Below are positions 1-4,873 of a DNA stretch of 5,929 nucleotides, piece after piece. Under the pieces are notes generated by a model. That model was not told the DNA's origin, ran no database searches, and was given only the letters and a program-made list of their open reading frames with translations. The position numbers and the translations under genes were made by a program. The number at the start of each line of letters is the position of its first letter. Position 1 is the stretch's first letter. This DNA is from Candidatus Solincola jinzensis. Its GTDB lineage: Bacteria; Actinomycetota; Geothermincolia; Geothermincolales; RBG-13-55-18. The stretch is from the NCBI GenBank assembly GCA_015711875.1, contig MU158541.1, positions 1 to 5,929 on the forward strand, given 5' to 3'.

Positions 1-896
1 ACGTCTTTGGCGGTGAGCAGGCGCAGCGCCTCCTCGAGAGGGAGTTCCCGGATGGCCTGCTCCACGCGGGGAAGCAGCTCCGCCTTGCCAAGTATACGCT
101 GCGGGGTGTTGAGGCCTTTGGCGTCCTCCATGCCGAGGGCCTCGCAAAGCCCGTTCCAGAACCAGTCCTCATGGGCAATGCCGATGACCAGGTGTTTAGC
201 GTCCGCGGTCTCGAAGATGCCGTAGTGGGGCGTGGCGTGGAGGGGGTTGATGGTGGGCACCTCGCCCGTCTCAAGGTAGGGACCCAAGCTGTTGTGCAAG
301 AGGAACACCACGCAATCCAGCATGGCCATGTCCACGTACTGCCCCTTGCCCGTCTTGTCCCGTGCCAGCAGAGCAGCCTGGATGGCGATGACGGAGTTAA
401 GGGCGGAGGCGATATCGGCCACCTCGAATCCCAGCACCACGGGATTGCCCTCCTTGTCCCTGGTCAACCCGAGTACCCCGCCCATGGCCATGTAGTTGAT
501 GTCATGGCCGGGGCGATCGCGGTAGGGGCCGTCCTGGCCGAATCCACTGATGGAACAGTAGATGATGCGGGGGTTCAAGGCTTTCAAGGTCTCATAGTCC
601 ACCCCCAGTCGAGCGGTGGTGCCGGGGCGGAAACCCTCCACCACCACGTCCGCGGTTCGCGCCAGGCGCCGGAAGGCCTCCTGCGCCCCGGGATGTTTTA
701 GATTAAGCGCTATGCTTTTCTTGTTCCGGTTTATCTGGTTGAAAAGAAAGCGGAAGGTGCGGGCGTGATCCCCGGTGCCCGGTGGCTCCACCTTGATGAC
801 CTCCGCACCCAGGTCGGCGAGGATCATGGTGCAGAGAGGTCCGGGATATAGTTGTGAGAGGTCCAGTACGCGTGTTCCTTCCAGGGGCGCGGTCAT
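1..896 (-). CDS. CaiB/BaiF-family CoA-transferase or racemase, C-terminus outside window
   Basis: Seen: 298 codons read from the ATG at 896-894 and run off the left edge in frame. An ideal Shine-Dalgarno AAGGAGGT (911-904) sits 7 nt upstream of the start. The N-terminus GTRVLDLSQLYPGP and ADLGAEVIKVEPP (residues 7-20 and 27-39) are the hallmark of class III CoA-transferases, cytosolic enzymes that move CoA between carboxylic acids. Known of the family: the transferase nucleophile is an Asp in a segment like GKGQYVDMAMLD, here Asp194. The sequence also has GHDINY (His131) and EVAD (Asp161), which match the His/Asp pair of alpha-methylacyl-CoA racemase. Family members are usually about 380-400 residues, so roughly 90 are missing. 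Inference: a class III acyl-CoA transferase or racemase for carboxylic or branched acids; substrate unknown. It appears to be a single-gene unit with its own promoter, downstream of a tRNA on the same strand. Confidence 0.93.
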   Translation of the reverse strand, partial: MTAPLEGTRVLDLSQLYPGPLCTMILADLGAEVIKVEPPGTGDHARTFRFLFNQINRNKKSIALNLKHPGAQEAFRRLARTADVVVEGFRPGTTARLGVDYETLKALNPRIIYCSISGFGQDGPYRDRPGHDINYMAMGGVLGLTRDKEGNPVVLGFEVADIASALNSVIAIQAALLARDKTGKGQYVDMAMLDCVVFLLHNSLGPYLETGEVPTINPLHATPHYGIFETADAKHLVIGIAHEDWFWNGLCEALGMEDAKGLNTPQRILGKAELLPRVEQAIRELPLEEALRLLTAKD

Positions 897-934
897 GGGA
901 TCAACCTCCTTATCGCTCGCTTTCGTCCCCTGTG

Positions 935-963
935 ATTATAGATAAAGAAAGGCACGCGGTCTT
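935..963 (-). promoter_or_regulatory. Candidate promoter of the CaiB-like gene
   Basis: On the minus strand a perfect -10 TATAAT lies at 940-935. At a 17-nt spacing the -35 position reads AAGACC (963-958), which shares only GAC with the consensus, so the -35 is weak. Transcription from here would give a leader of roughly 30 nt ending in the AAGGAGGT site. The segment after the -10 reads CACAGGG, as it does after the -10 of the radical SAM gene. Confidence 0.4.
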
Positions 964-1103
964 CTTTCCGGCGTTAAGGGAAACAGGGAAGAGAGGCCTT
1001 TAGAGAAGGCGAATCGGGAAAAAGGATGTCCGCGTAGCTTGTGGAGCCCACGCCGGCATAAAGGGCGCGCATTCCCCCGCCGAAGTGGCAAGAGGGCGAG
1101 AAA

Positions 1104-1181
1104 TGGTCGGGGTGAGAGGATTTGAACCTCCGACCTCGGCGTCCCGAACGCCGCGCGCTGACCAAACTGCGCCACACCCCG
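1104..1181 (-). tRNA. tRNA-Pro (anticodon CGG), CCA encoded
   Basis: Seen: a full cloverleaf folds on the minus strand. Acceptor stem CGGGGTG/CACCCCG, T8 and G9, D-stem GCGC/GCGC, anticodon stem CGGCG/CGCCG with loop TTCGGGA, five-base variable loop AGGTC, and T-arm GGAGG-TTCAAAT-CCTCT. The anticodon CGG (1146-1144) reads the proline codon CCG. The C1-G72 pair and A73 are the known identity elements of bacterial tRNA-Pro. The 3' CCA is in the genome (1106-1104). No clear intrinsic terminator follows in the 200 nt before the CaiB-like gene, so its 3' end probably depends on processing. Confidence 0.97.
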
Positions 1182-1192
1182 ACCGAACGTTT

Positions 1193-1221
1193 GTTATGCT
1201 GTTGTCAACACTGCCCGTCAA
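1193..1221 (-). promoter_or_regulatory. Probable promoter of tRNA-Pro
   Basis: On the minus strand TTGACG (1221-1216) and CATAAC (1198-1193) are separated by exactly 17 nt. They match the sigma-70 consensus at 5/6 and 4/6 positions. The start of transcription would fall about 5-8 nt before the tRNA 5' end at 1181, the short leader expected of a tRNA gene. A second TTGACA inside the spacer (1208-1203) would put its -10 within the tRNA and is probably not used. Confidence 0.6.
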
Positions 1222-1523
1222 TCTCCGGCAGTTTAATATTATACATAGCGAGACGCTCCAGCGCTAAGCTCGTGCCGTAAAAGCTCGATCACAGGCCTTG
1301 CGGTTTTCTCCTCCATCCCGTCCACGCTCTTCGCTCGGGATCCCGGACATGATGCCGTTCGTAGCCTTGAGCGGCTGCCGCTTCAGGCCGGTGTCGTCGT
1401 TTTAGGAGACGGCACGGCTCGTGGCGCAAGGCCCGCGAGCCCCGGTGGCACGGAAGGGGTCCCGATGCGTGGACGAGTCATGGACACCCCCTATGGTTGC
1501 CGGTGAGCGATGAAGGGGGAATA
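1222..1523. other. Intergenic stretch without a convincing gene; hairpin-rich
   Basis: No reading frame here has both a ribosome site and recognisable protein sequence. Three stem-loops follow one another: ATCCCG (1315-1320) with CGGGAT (1336-1341); 1364-1388, 11 pairs including one G-U, interrupted by one mismatch, around a CTG loop; and 1416-1441, nine pairs including one G-U, with an eight-base loop. A perfect 10-bp palindrome CGGGATCCCG lies at 1336-1345. None is followed by a T-run, so they are not ordinary terminators. GC-rich DNA makes stems easily, so a structured RNA or 5' leader for the plus-strand block is possible but unproven. A minus-strand TATAAT at 1243-1238 has no -35 partner. 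Confidence 0.4.
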
Positions 1524-1655
1524 ATGGAGTTGGCCGTTGCCGGCCCCGCATCACCTCACATCGCGGCGACAGGTTGCCCCGGATGGGATGGTACGCCGCG
1601 GGCCGGCGAGGAGGCATCCAGGTTTCCTTGGCGCAAGTTTGCGTTTACCTGTTAA
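1524..1655 (+). CDS. Possible 43-aa leader ORF upstream of the ferredoxin gene
   Basis: Seen: ATG at 1524 is preceded by GAAGGGGGA, a good ribosome site, and runs 43 codons to TAA at 1653-1655. That stop abuts the AAAGGGGAGG ribosome site of the ferredoxin gene, whose ATG follows 11 nt later. The peptide begins MELAVAGPASPH and ends in FPWRKFAFTC; it has two cysteines, two tryptophans, and no signal peptide or membrane segment. I do not recognise it. The tight coupling suggests a translated leader or small operon gene. Codon use is only moderately coding-like, and a hairpin GGCCG-TTGC-CGGCC (1532-1545) lies just after its start, which could affect translation. It could equally be a chance ORF in GC-rich leader DNA. 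Confidence 0.28.
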   Translation: MELAVAGPASPHIAATGCPGWDGTPRAGEEASRFPWRKFAFTC

Positions 1656-1666
1656 AGGGGAGGCAA

Positions 1667-2494
1667 ATGGGTTATCCCAGGGAAGTGGTAAAGGCTTTTC
1701 TCTCCCTGTGGCCGTTCACCCATCTGGTGAAGAGGCTGAGTCCCTATACCCCTTTTCGGCAGCTCTTCGCCCCCCTGGTAAGGGAGGAGATATTCAAGGT
1801 GACTTTTATCCCGGTATGCGAGGATATCCCCACCCCCCAGAACACCGCGCTGCCGCGCCAGGCCATCGCTGAGCTGATCAAAGCCTCCTCGCACCGCTTC
1901 ATCCATAACGGCTGTATATGCCGCAACCAGGAGGGATGTGAGAACTATCCTCGGGACCTCGGCTGCATCTTTCTCGGAGAGGCGGCGGCTCATCTCCACC
2001 CCTCCCTCGGGCATCGGGCGGGGGTGGAGGAATGCCTGGAGCACCTGGAGAAGGCATCGGAGACCGGGCTTACCGGCATGATCGGCCGCATCTGGTTCGA
2101 TGCCACCACCTTGGGGCTGCTGAGCGACTTCCGCAACTTCCTGGTGGTGTGCTTCTGCTGCGACTGTTGCTGCCTGGTGCGCACGGACATGCGCGAGGCC
2201 GGCAAGGGATTCAAGGACACCATCCGCAGGCTGGAGTCGGTGCGGGTCGCGGTGGGGGATGCCTGCGCGGGTTGCGGGAAATGCGTCGATACCTGTTTCG
2301 TGGGGGCGGCGTCACTGGTAAGCGGCCGGTCTTTCATAGACCCTGAAATGTGCAAGGGCTGTGGGCGTTGCGCCCTGGCGTGCCCGCAGCGCGCCATAAA
2401 GGTGGAGTTCGATAGCGGTGACGCTCTCTTCCGGGAACTGCTGGCGCGCGTCTCGCCGGTGATCAAGCCTTTTGGGCTTGAGGGAAAAGGATAA
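1667..2494 (+). CDS. Cysteine-rich 4Fe-4S dicluster ferredoxin-like protein
   Basis: Seen: 275 residues with 20 cysteines. The ATG at 1667 is chosen because AAAGGGGAGG ends 3 nt before it; the frame is open further upstream, to 1574, but that extension has no ribosome site and an unlikely sequence. Order of parts: a hydrophobic/basic N-terminus (1-50); a first Cys set Cys83, Cys85, Cys91, Cys100 (CICRNQEGC then GCIFLG); a dense run CFCCDCCC at 162-169; and a C-terminal bacterial ferredoxin domain with C200-x2-C203-x2-C206-x3-C210 and C229-x2-C232-x2-C235-x3-C239-P. The first motif ends in CF rather than the usual CP. Known: two such motifs each ligate a [4Fe-4S] cluster and pass single electrons. 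The CxCR and CxCCxCCC elements recur in uncharacterised anaerobe ferredoxins with similar N-terminal regions. Inference: a soluble or membrane-associated redox protein; partner unknown. It is first of the larger genes in a plus-strand block and may be co-transcribed with the zinc-ribbon gene 118 nt downstream. Confidence 0.88.
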   Translation: MGYPREVVKAFLSLWPFTHLVKRLSPYTPFRQLFAPLVREEIFKVTFIPVCEDIPTPQNTALPRQAIAELIKASSHRFIHNGCICRNQEGCENYPRDLGCIFLGEAAAHLHPSLGHRAGVEECLEHLEKASETGLTGMIGRIWFDATTLGLLSDFRNFLVVCFCCDCCCLVRTDMREAGKGFKDTIRRLESVRVAVGDACAGCGKCVDTCFVGAASLVSGRSFIDPEMCKGCGRCALACPQRAIKVEFDSGDALFRELLARVSPVIKPFGLEGKG

Positions 2495-2612
2495 ACGCGG
2501 TTGAACCGCCGTCCGGTGGCAGCGGGGAGGACGTTAAAGGAGCTCCCCCGGAGCACGGTTTTCAGGAATAGGGAAAGACGCGGTTGATCGCTCTGCTGTG
2601 GGGGAATAGTCT

Positions 2613-3107
2613 TTGCGTATGATCACATGCGGCGGGTGCGGACGCGAGATAGACCTTGCAGGCGTGGAAGCGGGAGCGCGTTTCCTATGCGCCCGCTGCC
2701 TGCACCTGGAAGTCGCCGGTCCCGCGCCGCGCCGCGTCCTCGGCCATAGGGCTTTCCTGGCGGTTATCATGGTCTTGCTCTCAGCGATTCAAGCGGCGGG
2801 CATCGCTCTATGCGTCCTTTACCTCATCGGCGCCGGGAACGTCGCCTGGTTCGTGGCGCTCATGGCGTTGATGATCGGCGTGGCGGTGAGCGTCGCGTCG
2901 GCCCTCGCCCGGAAAAGAAACCTCGCTTATGTCGAGGCCACGCTCTTTCTCCCGCTGAGCGTGTGGGTTTTCGCGCGCATCTCGGCTCCCGGGACCTACG
3001 CCGACTACAAAGGGCCTCTGATCATCGGCGGGATGGTGTTTCTGGTGGCGGGCGCCATCTCCCTTTACCTCTACGTAAGGGATTCACGCCGCCTGCCGAG
3101 GTTGTAG
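2613..3107 (+). CDS. Zinc-ribbon protein with four membrane helices, function unknown
   Basis: Seen: 164 residues if read from TTG at 2613, where GGGGGA (2600-2605) lies 7 nt upstream; an ATG two codons on (2619) is the alternative but its ribosome spacing is long. The N-terminus carries CGGC (Cys6, Cys9) and CARC (Cys26, Cys29), a compact zinc-ribbon pattern, within the first 30 residues. After a short linker come four hydrophobic segments at about 48-73, 77-98, 104-122 and 135-155, and a basic tail YVRDSRRLPRL. This predicts a cytoplasmic metal-binding head attached to a membrane domain. I do not recognise a named family. Its stop lies 23 nt before the start of the DUF2085-type membrane protein, so the two are very likely co-translated from one mRNA. 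Inference only: the pair could form a membrane complex or sensor. Confidence 0.82.
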   Translation: MRMITCGGCGREIDLAGVEAGARFLCARCLHLEVAGPAPRRVLGHRAFLAVIMVLLSAIQAAGIALCVLYLIGAGNVAWFVALMALMIGVAVSVASALARKRNLAYVEATLFLPLSVWVFARISAPGTYADYKGPLIIGGMVFLVAGAISLYLYVRDSRRLPRL

Positions 3108-3130
3108 GCGAAGCCGGAGGGGGTGGGGGA

Positions 3131-3826
3131 TTGAGCTGGTGGGATCGAATGCTCTGGGAACTCGGCTTCGCCATCTGCCACCAGGATGCGGACACGCTGC
3201 TGCGCTTTGGAGAACGCCCTCTTTTTGTGTGTTCCCGAGACACCGGCATCTTCGTATCCTTCTTCAGCGTGCTCCTGGCGCTTTCTTTCCTGCGCGGCAG
3301 GGAGAGAGCGGGATACCCGCCCCTCTATGTCCTGGGCGCCGCCGCGACAGGGGTGCTCTTTCTCGCCTGGGACGGATTTACCAGCTACCTGGCCCTCAGG
3401 GAGACCACTAACCTCATCCGCTTTCTCAGCGGCTTCGCTGCGGGGGGAGGCATGGCTTTTCCGGCGGCGGCGCTGGTCAACCGCGTGGTTTTCGGCGGGG
3501 ATCGCGCTTTGAGGGTGGGCTCCGAGGTCAGTGACCTCGCCTGGGCGGGAATGGCGGCGACGGCCACGATGGCCTTGTACCTCTGGCGGCCCGGCATCCT
3601 CTATGTTATCGCCCAGGCATGGCTGGCGGTGAGCGTCCTGGGCACCCTGTGGGCGCTCAACCTGCTCCTGGTCTACCTTCTAAGGGGCAGGGAAGGGGTC
3701 GGCATGGTGCCGGCCTACGCCGCCGTCGCCGCGGCCATGGTAGCCTTGGAGCTGACCGGCTCCTATTACCTCCACCGCCTCATGGAGGCCAGGTCTTCCA
3801 TGCGCAGTGGATGTACGTTGCCTTAA
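3131..3826 (+). CDS. DUF2085-family integral membrane protein
   Basis: Seen: 231 residues from TTG at 3131, which follows GGAGGGGGTGGGGGA; an ATG at 3149 would remove six residues with a poorer ribosome site. Residues ICHQ (15-19), RFGERPLFVCSRDTGIF (25-41) and the later RFLSGFAAGGG (97-107) match the DUF2085 signature of a Cys-His-Gln near the N-terminus followed by a CxRxTG segment. Helices are predicted at about 37-56, 65-84, 97-117, 134-153, 155-184 (possibly two) and 190-213. Known: DUF2085 proteins are small multi-pass membrane proteins of unknown activity in bacteria and archaea; the conserved Cys/His residues hint at metal or cofactor binding. Inference: it acts with the zinc-ribbon membrane protein encoded 23 nt upstream. 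The C-terminal tail after residue 215 is short and polar. Confidence 0.82.
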   Translation: MSWWDRMLWELGFAICHQDADTLLRFGERPLFVCSRDTGIFVSFFSVLLALSFLRGRERAGYPPLYVLGAAATGVLFLAWDGFTSYLALRETTNLIRFLSGFAAGGGMAFPAAALVNRVVFGGDRALRVGSEVSDLAWAGMAATATMALYLWRPGILYVIAQAWLAVSVLGTLWALNLLLVYLLRGREGVGMVPAYAAVAAAMVALELTGSYYLHRLMEARSSMRSGCTLP

Positions 3827-3921
3827 CAGGGCAGCGCTTTCCTTTGCGATTCATAACCATTTATTGCCAATACGTGAATGACGGGCGTGACCGTACGTCC
3901 AGCTTGGCTCACCCTCAGAGG

Positions 3922-3970
3922 CTGTGGGGGGCGTCCCCCACGGAAAGCAGTAAACTTCTGCTTGGCTTTC
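3922..3970 (+). other. Two adjacent hairpins in the gap after the DUF2085 gene
   Basis: Positions 3922-3943 fold as a nine-pair stem (eight Watson-Crick and one G-U) with the four-base loop GCGT; the core is GTGGGGG/CCCCCAC. Directly after it AAGCAG (3945-3950) pairs with CTGCTT (3958-3963), and alternatively GAAAGC (3943-3948) pairs with GCTTTC (3965-3970). There is no T-run, so this is not a standard intrinsic terminator, but the first stem is strong enough to pause or protect an mRNA end. The 267-nt gap (3827-4093) otherwise shows no gene; a 35-codon frame at 3878 lacks a ribosome site. Confidence 0.4.
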
Positions 3971-4093
3971 GTGCGAGGCGGATAAGGTGGATATGCTTTT
4001 TAAAGGGTTTGGCGCGTGGGACGTGGAATAATGTTCTAAAAGGCGCCGAGAGGGGCAGCGGTTCGCTTGGGCCGCCATGATCGGAGGTCAGAT

Positions 4094-4381
4094 ATGCACG
4101 CTAAAAAGGAAAGGATGAGGGTGGAGATTTACACCACCACCCACCGTATAGTGGCCGACCTGCATGTCTTCGCGGGAGCGCGGCTTACGGACATCATGCA
4201 GTCCAGGGAGACCTCTTCCTTCTTTGCCCTTACCGACGTGGAGGTTTACGAGCTTGCCACGGGCCGGGAGGTTTTCAGGACCGATTTCATAGACGTCAAC
4301 CGCAGCCATATCGTCATGCTCCGCCCCCTGGAGAAACCGCCGGCCACCGCTCCCCGCGAGGGCATGAGGCCCGGGTTCTAG
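4094..4381 (+). CDS. Small DUF6812-like protein, function unknown
   Basis: Seen: 95 residues starting at ATG 4094, with GGAGGT (4083-4088) 5 nt upstream; an in-frame TTG at 4067 is rejected for lack of a ribosome site. There are no membrane segments, no signal peptide and no cysteine. The pattern is HRIVADLHV (17-25), ARLTDIMQS (29-37), FFALTDVEVYE (43-53) and DVNRSHIVMLRP (67-78), followed by a proline-rich tail. I recall this alternation of beta-strand-like stretches with RLTD and ALTDV motifs from the small cytoplasmic DUF6812 family, which has no known activity; the family name is from memory and tentative. It is the last gene of the plus-strand block, is separated from the DUF2085 gene by 267 nt, and is closed by a strong terminator 30 nt after the stop. 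It may have its own promoter, though I could not find a good one. Confidence 0.82.
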   Translation: MHAKKERMRVEIYTTTHRIVADLHVFAGARLTDIMQSRETSSFFALTDVEVYELATGREVFRTDFIDVNRSHIVMLRPLEKPPATAPREGMRPGF

Positions 4382-4411
4382 GGGCCGGAAACCATCCGTT
4401 TTTGCAGACTT

Positions 4412-4444
4412 GACGGGAGCCTTCCGGGACGGCCCCGTCTTTTT
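4412..4444 (+). terminator. Strong Rho-independent terminator
   Basis: GACGGG (4412-4417), a bulged A, then GCC (4419-4421) pair with GGC (4431-4433) and CCCGTC (4434-4439), giving nine G/C-rich pairs around a nine-base loop. TTTTT follows at once (4440-4444), then CTCCTT. It lies 30 nt after the stop of the 95-aa gene and ends the plus-strand block. On the minus strand there is no T-run, so it probably works only in the plus direction. Confidence 0.9.
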
Positions 4445-4744
4445 CTCCTTATGGATCGGCGTCCTCAATCAGTAAGGCGGGCATGCGGCACCTATGCCGG
4501 CATGAGCCAGGTCGATATCCCGATGCCACCGCGTGTCGCGTGCGTGTTTAACCCGGCCTTTAGGCCTGCCTTTAAGGGTTTGAGGGCATGGCCGCACCGG
4601 ACTCCAAAAGAGACTTTGGGCTTCAAAAGCTGGTTCACTTGATGGGATATTGAACGGGACGACGCGATCTCTGGTTTCCGCCTGCGATAATATCAGCCGT
4701 CAGGCAAGCGATGGAAGCAAGCTCGTGTCTTCGCGAGAAAGGTG
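4445..4744. other. Convergent intergenic stretch, no gene seen
   Basis: This is the first part of the gap between the plus-strand terminator and the 3' end of the minus-strand radical SAM gene. A 63-codon plus frame (4451-4642) has no ribosome site and no recognisable sequence. Hairpins can be drawn at 4482-4504 (nine pairs with one bulged G and loop CCTA) and at 4550-4580 (AACCC/GGGTT outside, GGCC-TTTA-GGCC inside). Neither has a T-run. No terminator for the radical SAM gene was found. Confidence 0.5.
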
Positions 4745-4802
4745 GCAGCAGAAAAGCGAAACCCTGCGATATCGTTTCACATACGCTGACGGGTGGAGGC
4801 GG
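4745..4802. repeat. Imperfect direct repeat, copy 1
   Basis: The core (4745-4781) reads GCAGCAGAAAAGCGAAA then CCCTGCGATATCGTTTCACA. It matches the copy starting at 4822 with about five mismatches and one single-base indel over 37 nt. Farther on, GGGTGGAGGCGG (4791-4802) matches GGGTGAGGCGG (4863-4873), so similarity continues past the core, with a gap of about 5-9 nt on the other side. Between the copies is a small hairpin TGCAG-TCTC-CTGCA (4807-4820). This copy lies wholly downstream of the radical SAM gene. Confidence 0.7.
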
Positions 4803-4821
4803 AACGTGCAGTCTCCTGCAA

Positions 4822-4873
4822 GCAGCAGAAAAACGAAAACCCTGGCGTATCGTCTCACAGGTGGGTGAGGCGG
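4822..4873. repeat. Imperfect direct repeat, copy 2, across the radical SAM stop codon
   Basis: The core (4822-4859) reads GCAGCAGAAAAACGAAAA then CCCTGGCGTATCGTCTCACA and pairs with the copy at 4745, 77 nt away. It contains the TGA stop of the minus-strand radical SAM gene (4857-4855), and the extended match enters its last codons (RRLTHL). This looks like an old tandem duplication of the gene end and the DNA behind it, or two members of a dispersed genomic repeat. Confidence 0.7.

Noticed and set aside
171..701. 176-codon plus-strand frame
   Set aside because: It is the antisense of the CaiB-like gene, whose minus-strand frame shows clear family motifs.
944..967. Inverted repeat AAAGAA/TTCTTT near the CaiB-like promoter
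   Set aside because: Six A/T-rich pairs with a long loop, likely by chance.
1104..1181. tRNA-Pro as an integration site for a mobile element
   Set aside because: No duplicated tRNA 3' end and no integrase gene appear in the window.
936..1267. Several open frames across the tRNA on both strands
   Set aside because: They translate through the tRNA cloverleaf and carry no ribosome site or protein motif.
1239..1316. 25-aa minus-strand frame (starts MEEKTARPVIELL)
   Set aside because: It reads somewhat like protein but is very short and has no ribosome site; it could be a gene remnant at most.
1574..1666. Longer start for the ferredoxin protein at 1574
   Set aside because: No ribosome site there, and the extra 31 residues look like translated non-coding DNA; ATG 1667 has AAAGGGGAGG.
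2542..2562. Terminator-like hairpin GCTCC-CCC-GGAGC followed by ACGGTTTT
   Set aside because: Only a five-pair stem with a three-base loop and a short, displaced T-run; too weak to call.
4680..4705. GCCTG/CAGGC stem as a terminator for the radical SAM gene
   Set aside because: Five pairs, a 16-base loop and no T-run on the minus strand.
4745..4859. CRISPR-like geometry: 37-nt repeats with a spacer of about 40 nt
   Set aside because: Only two copies exist, they differ at about five positions with an indel, the similarity runs into the gene end beyond the repeat, and there are no cas genes.
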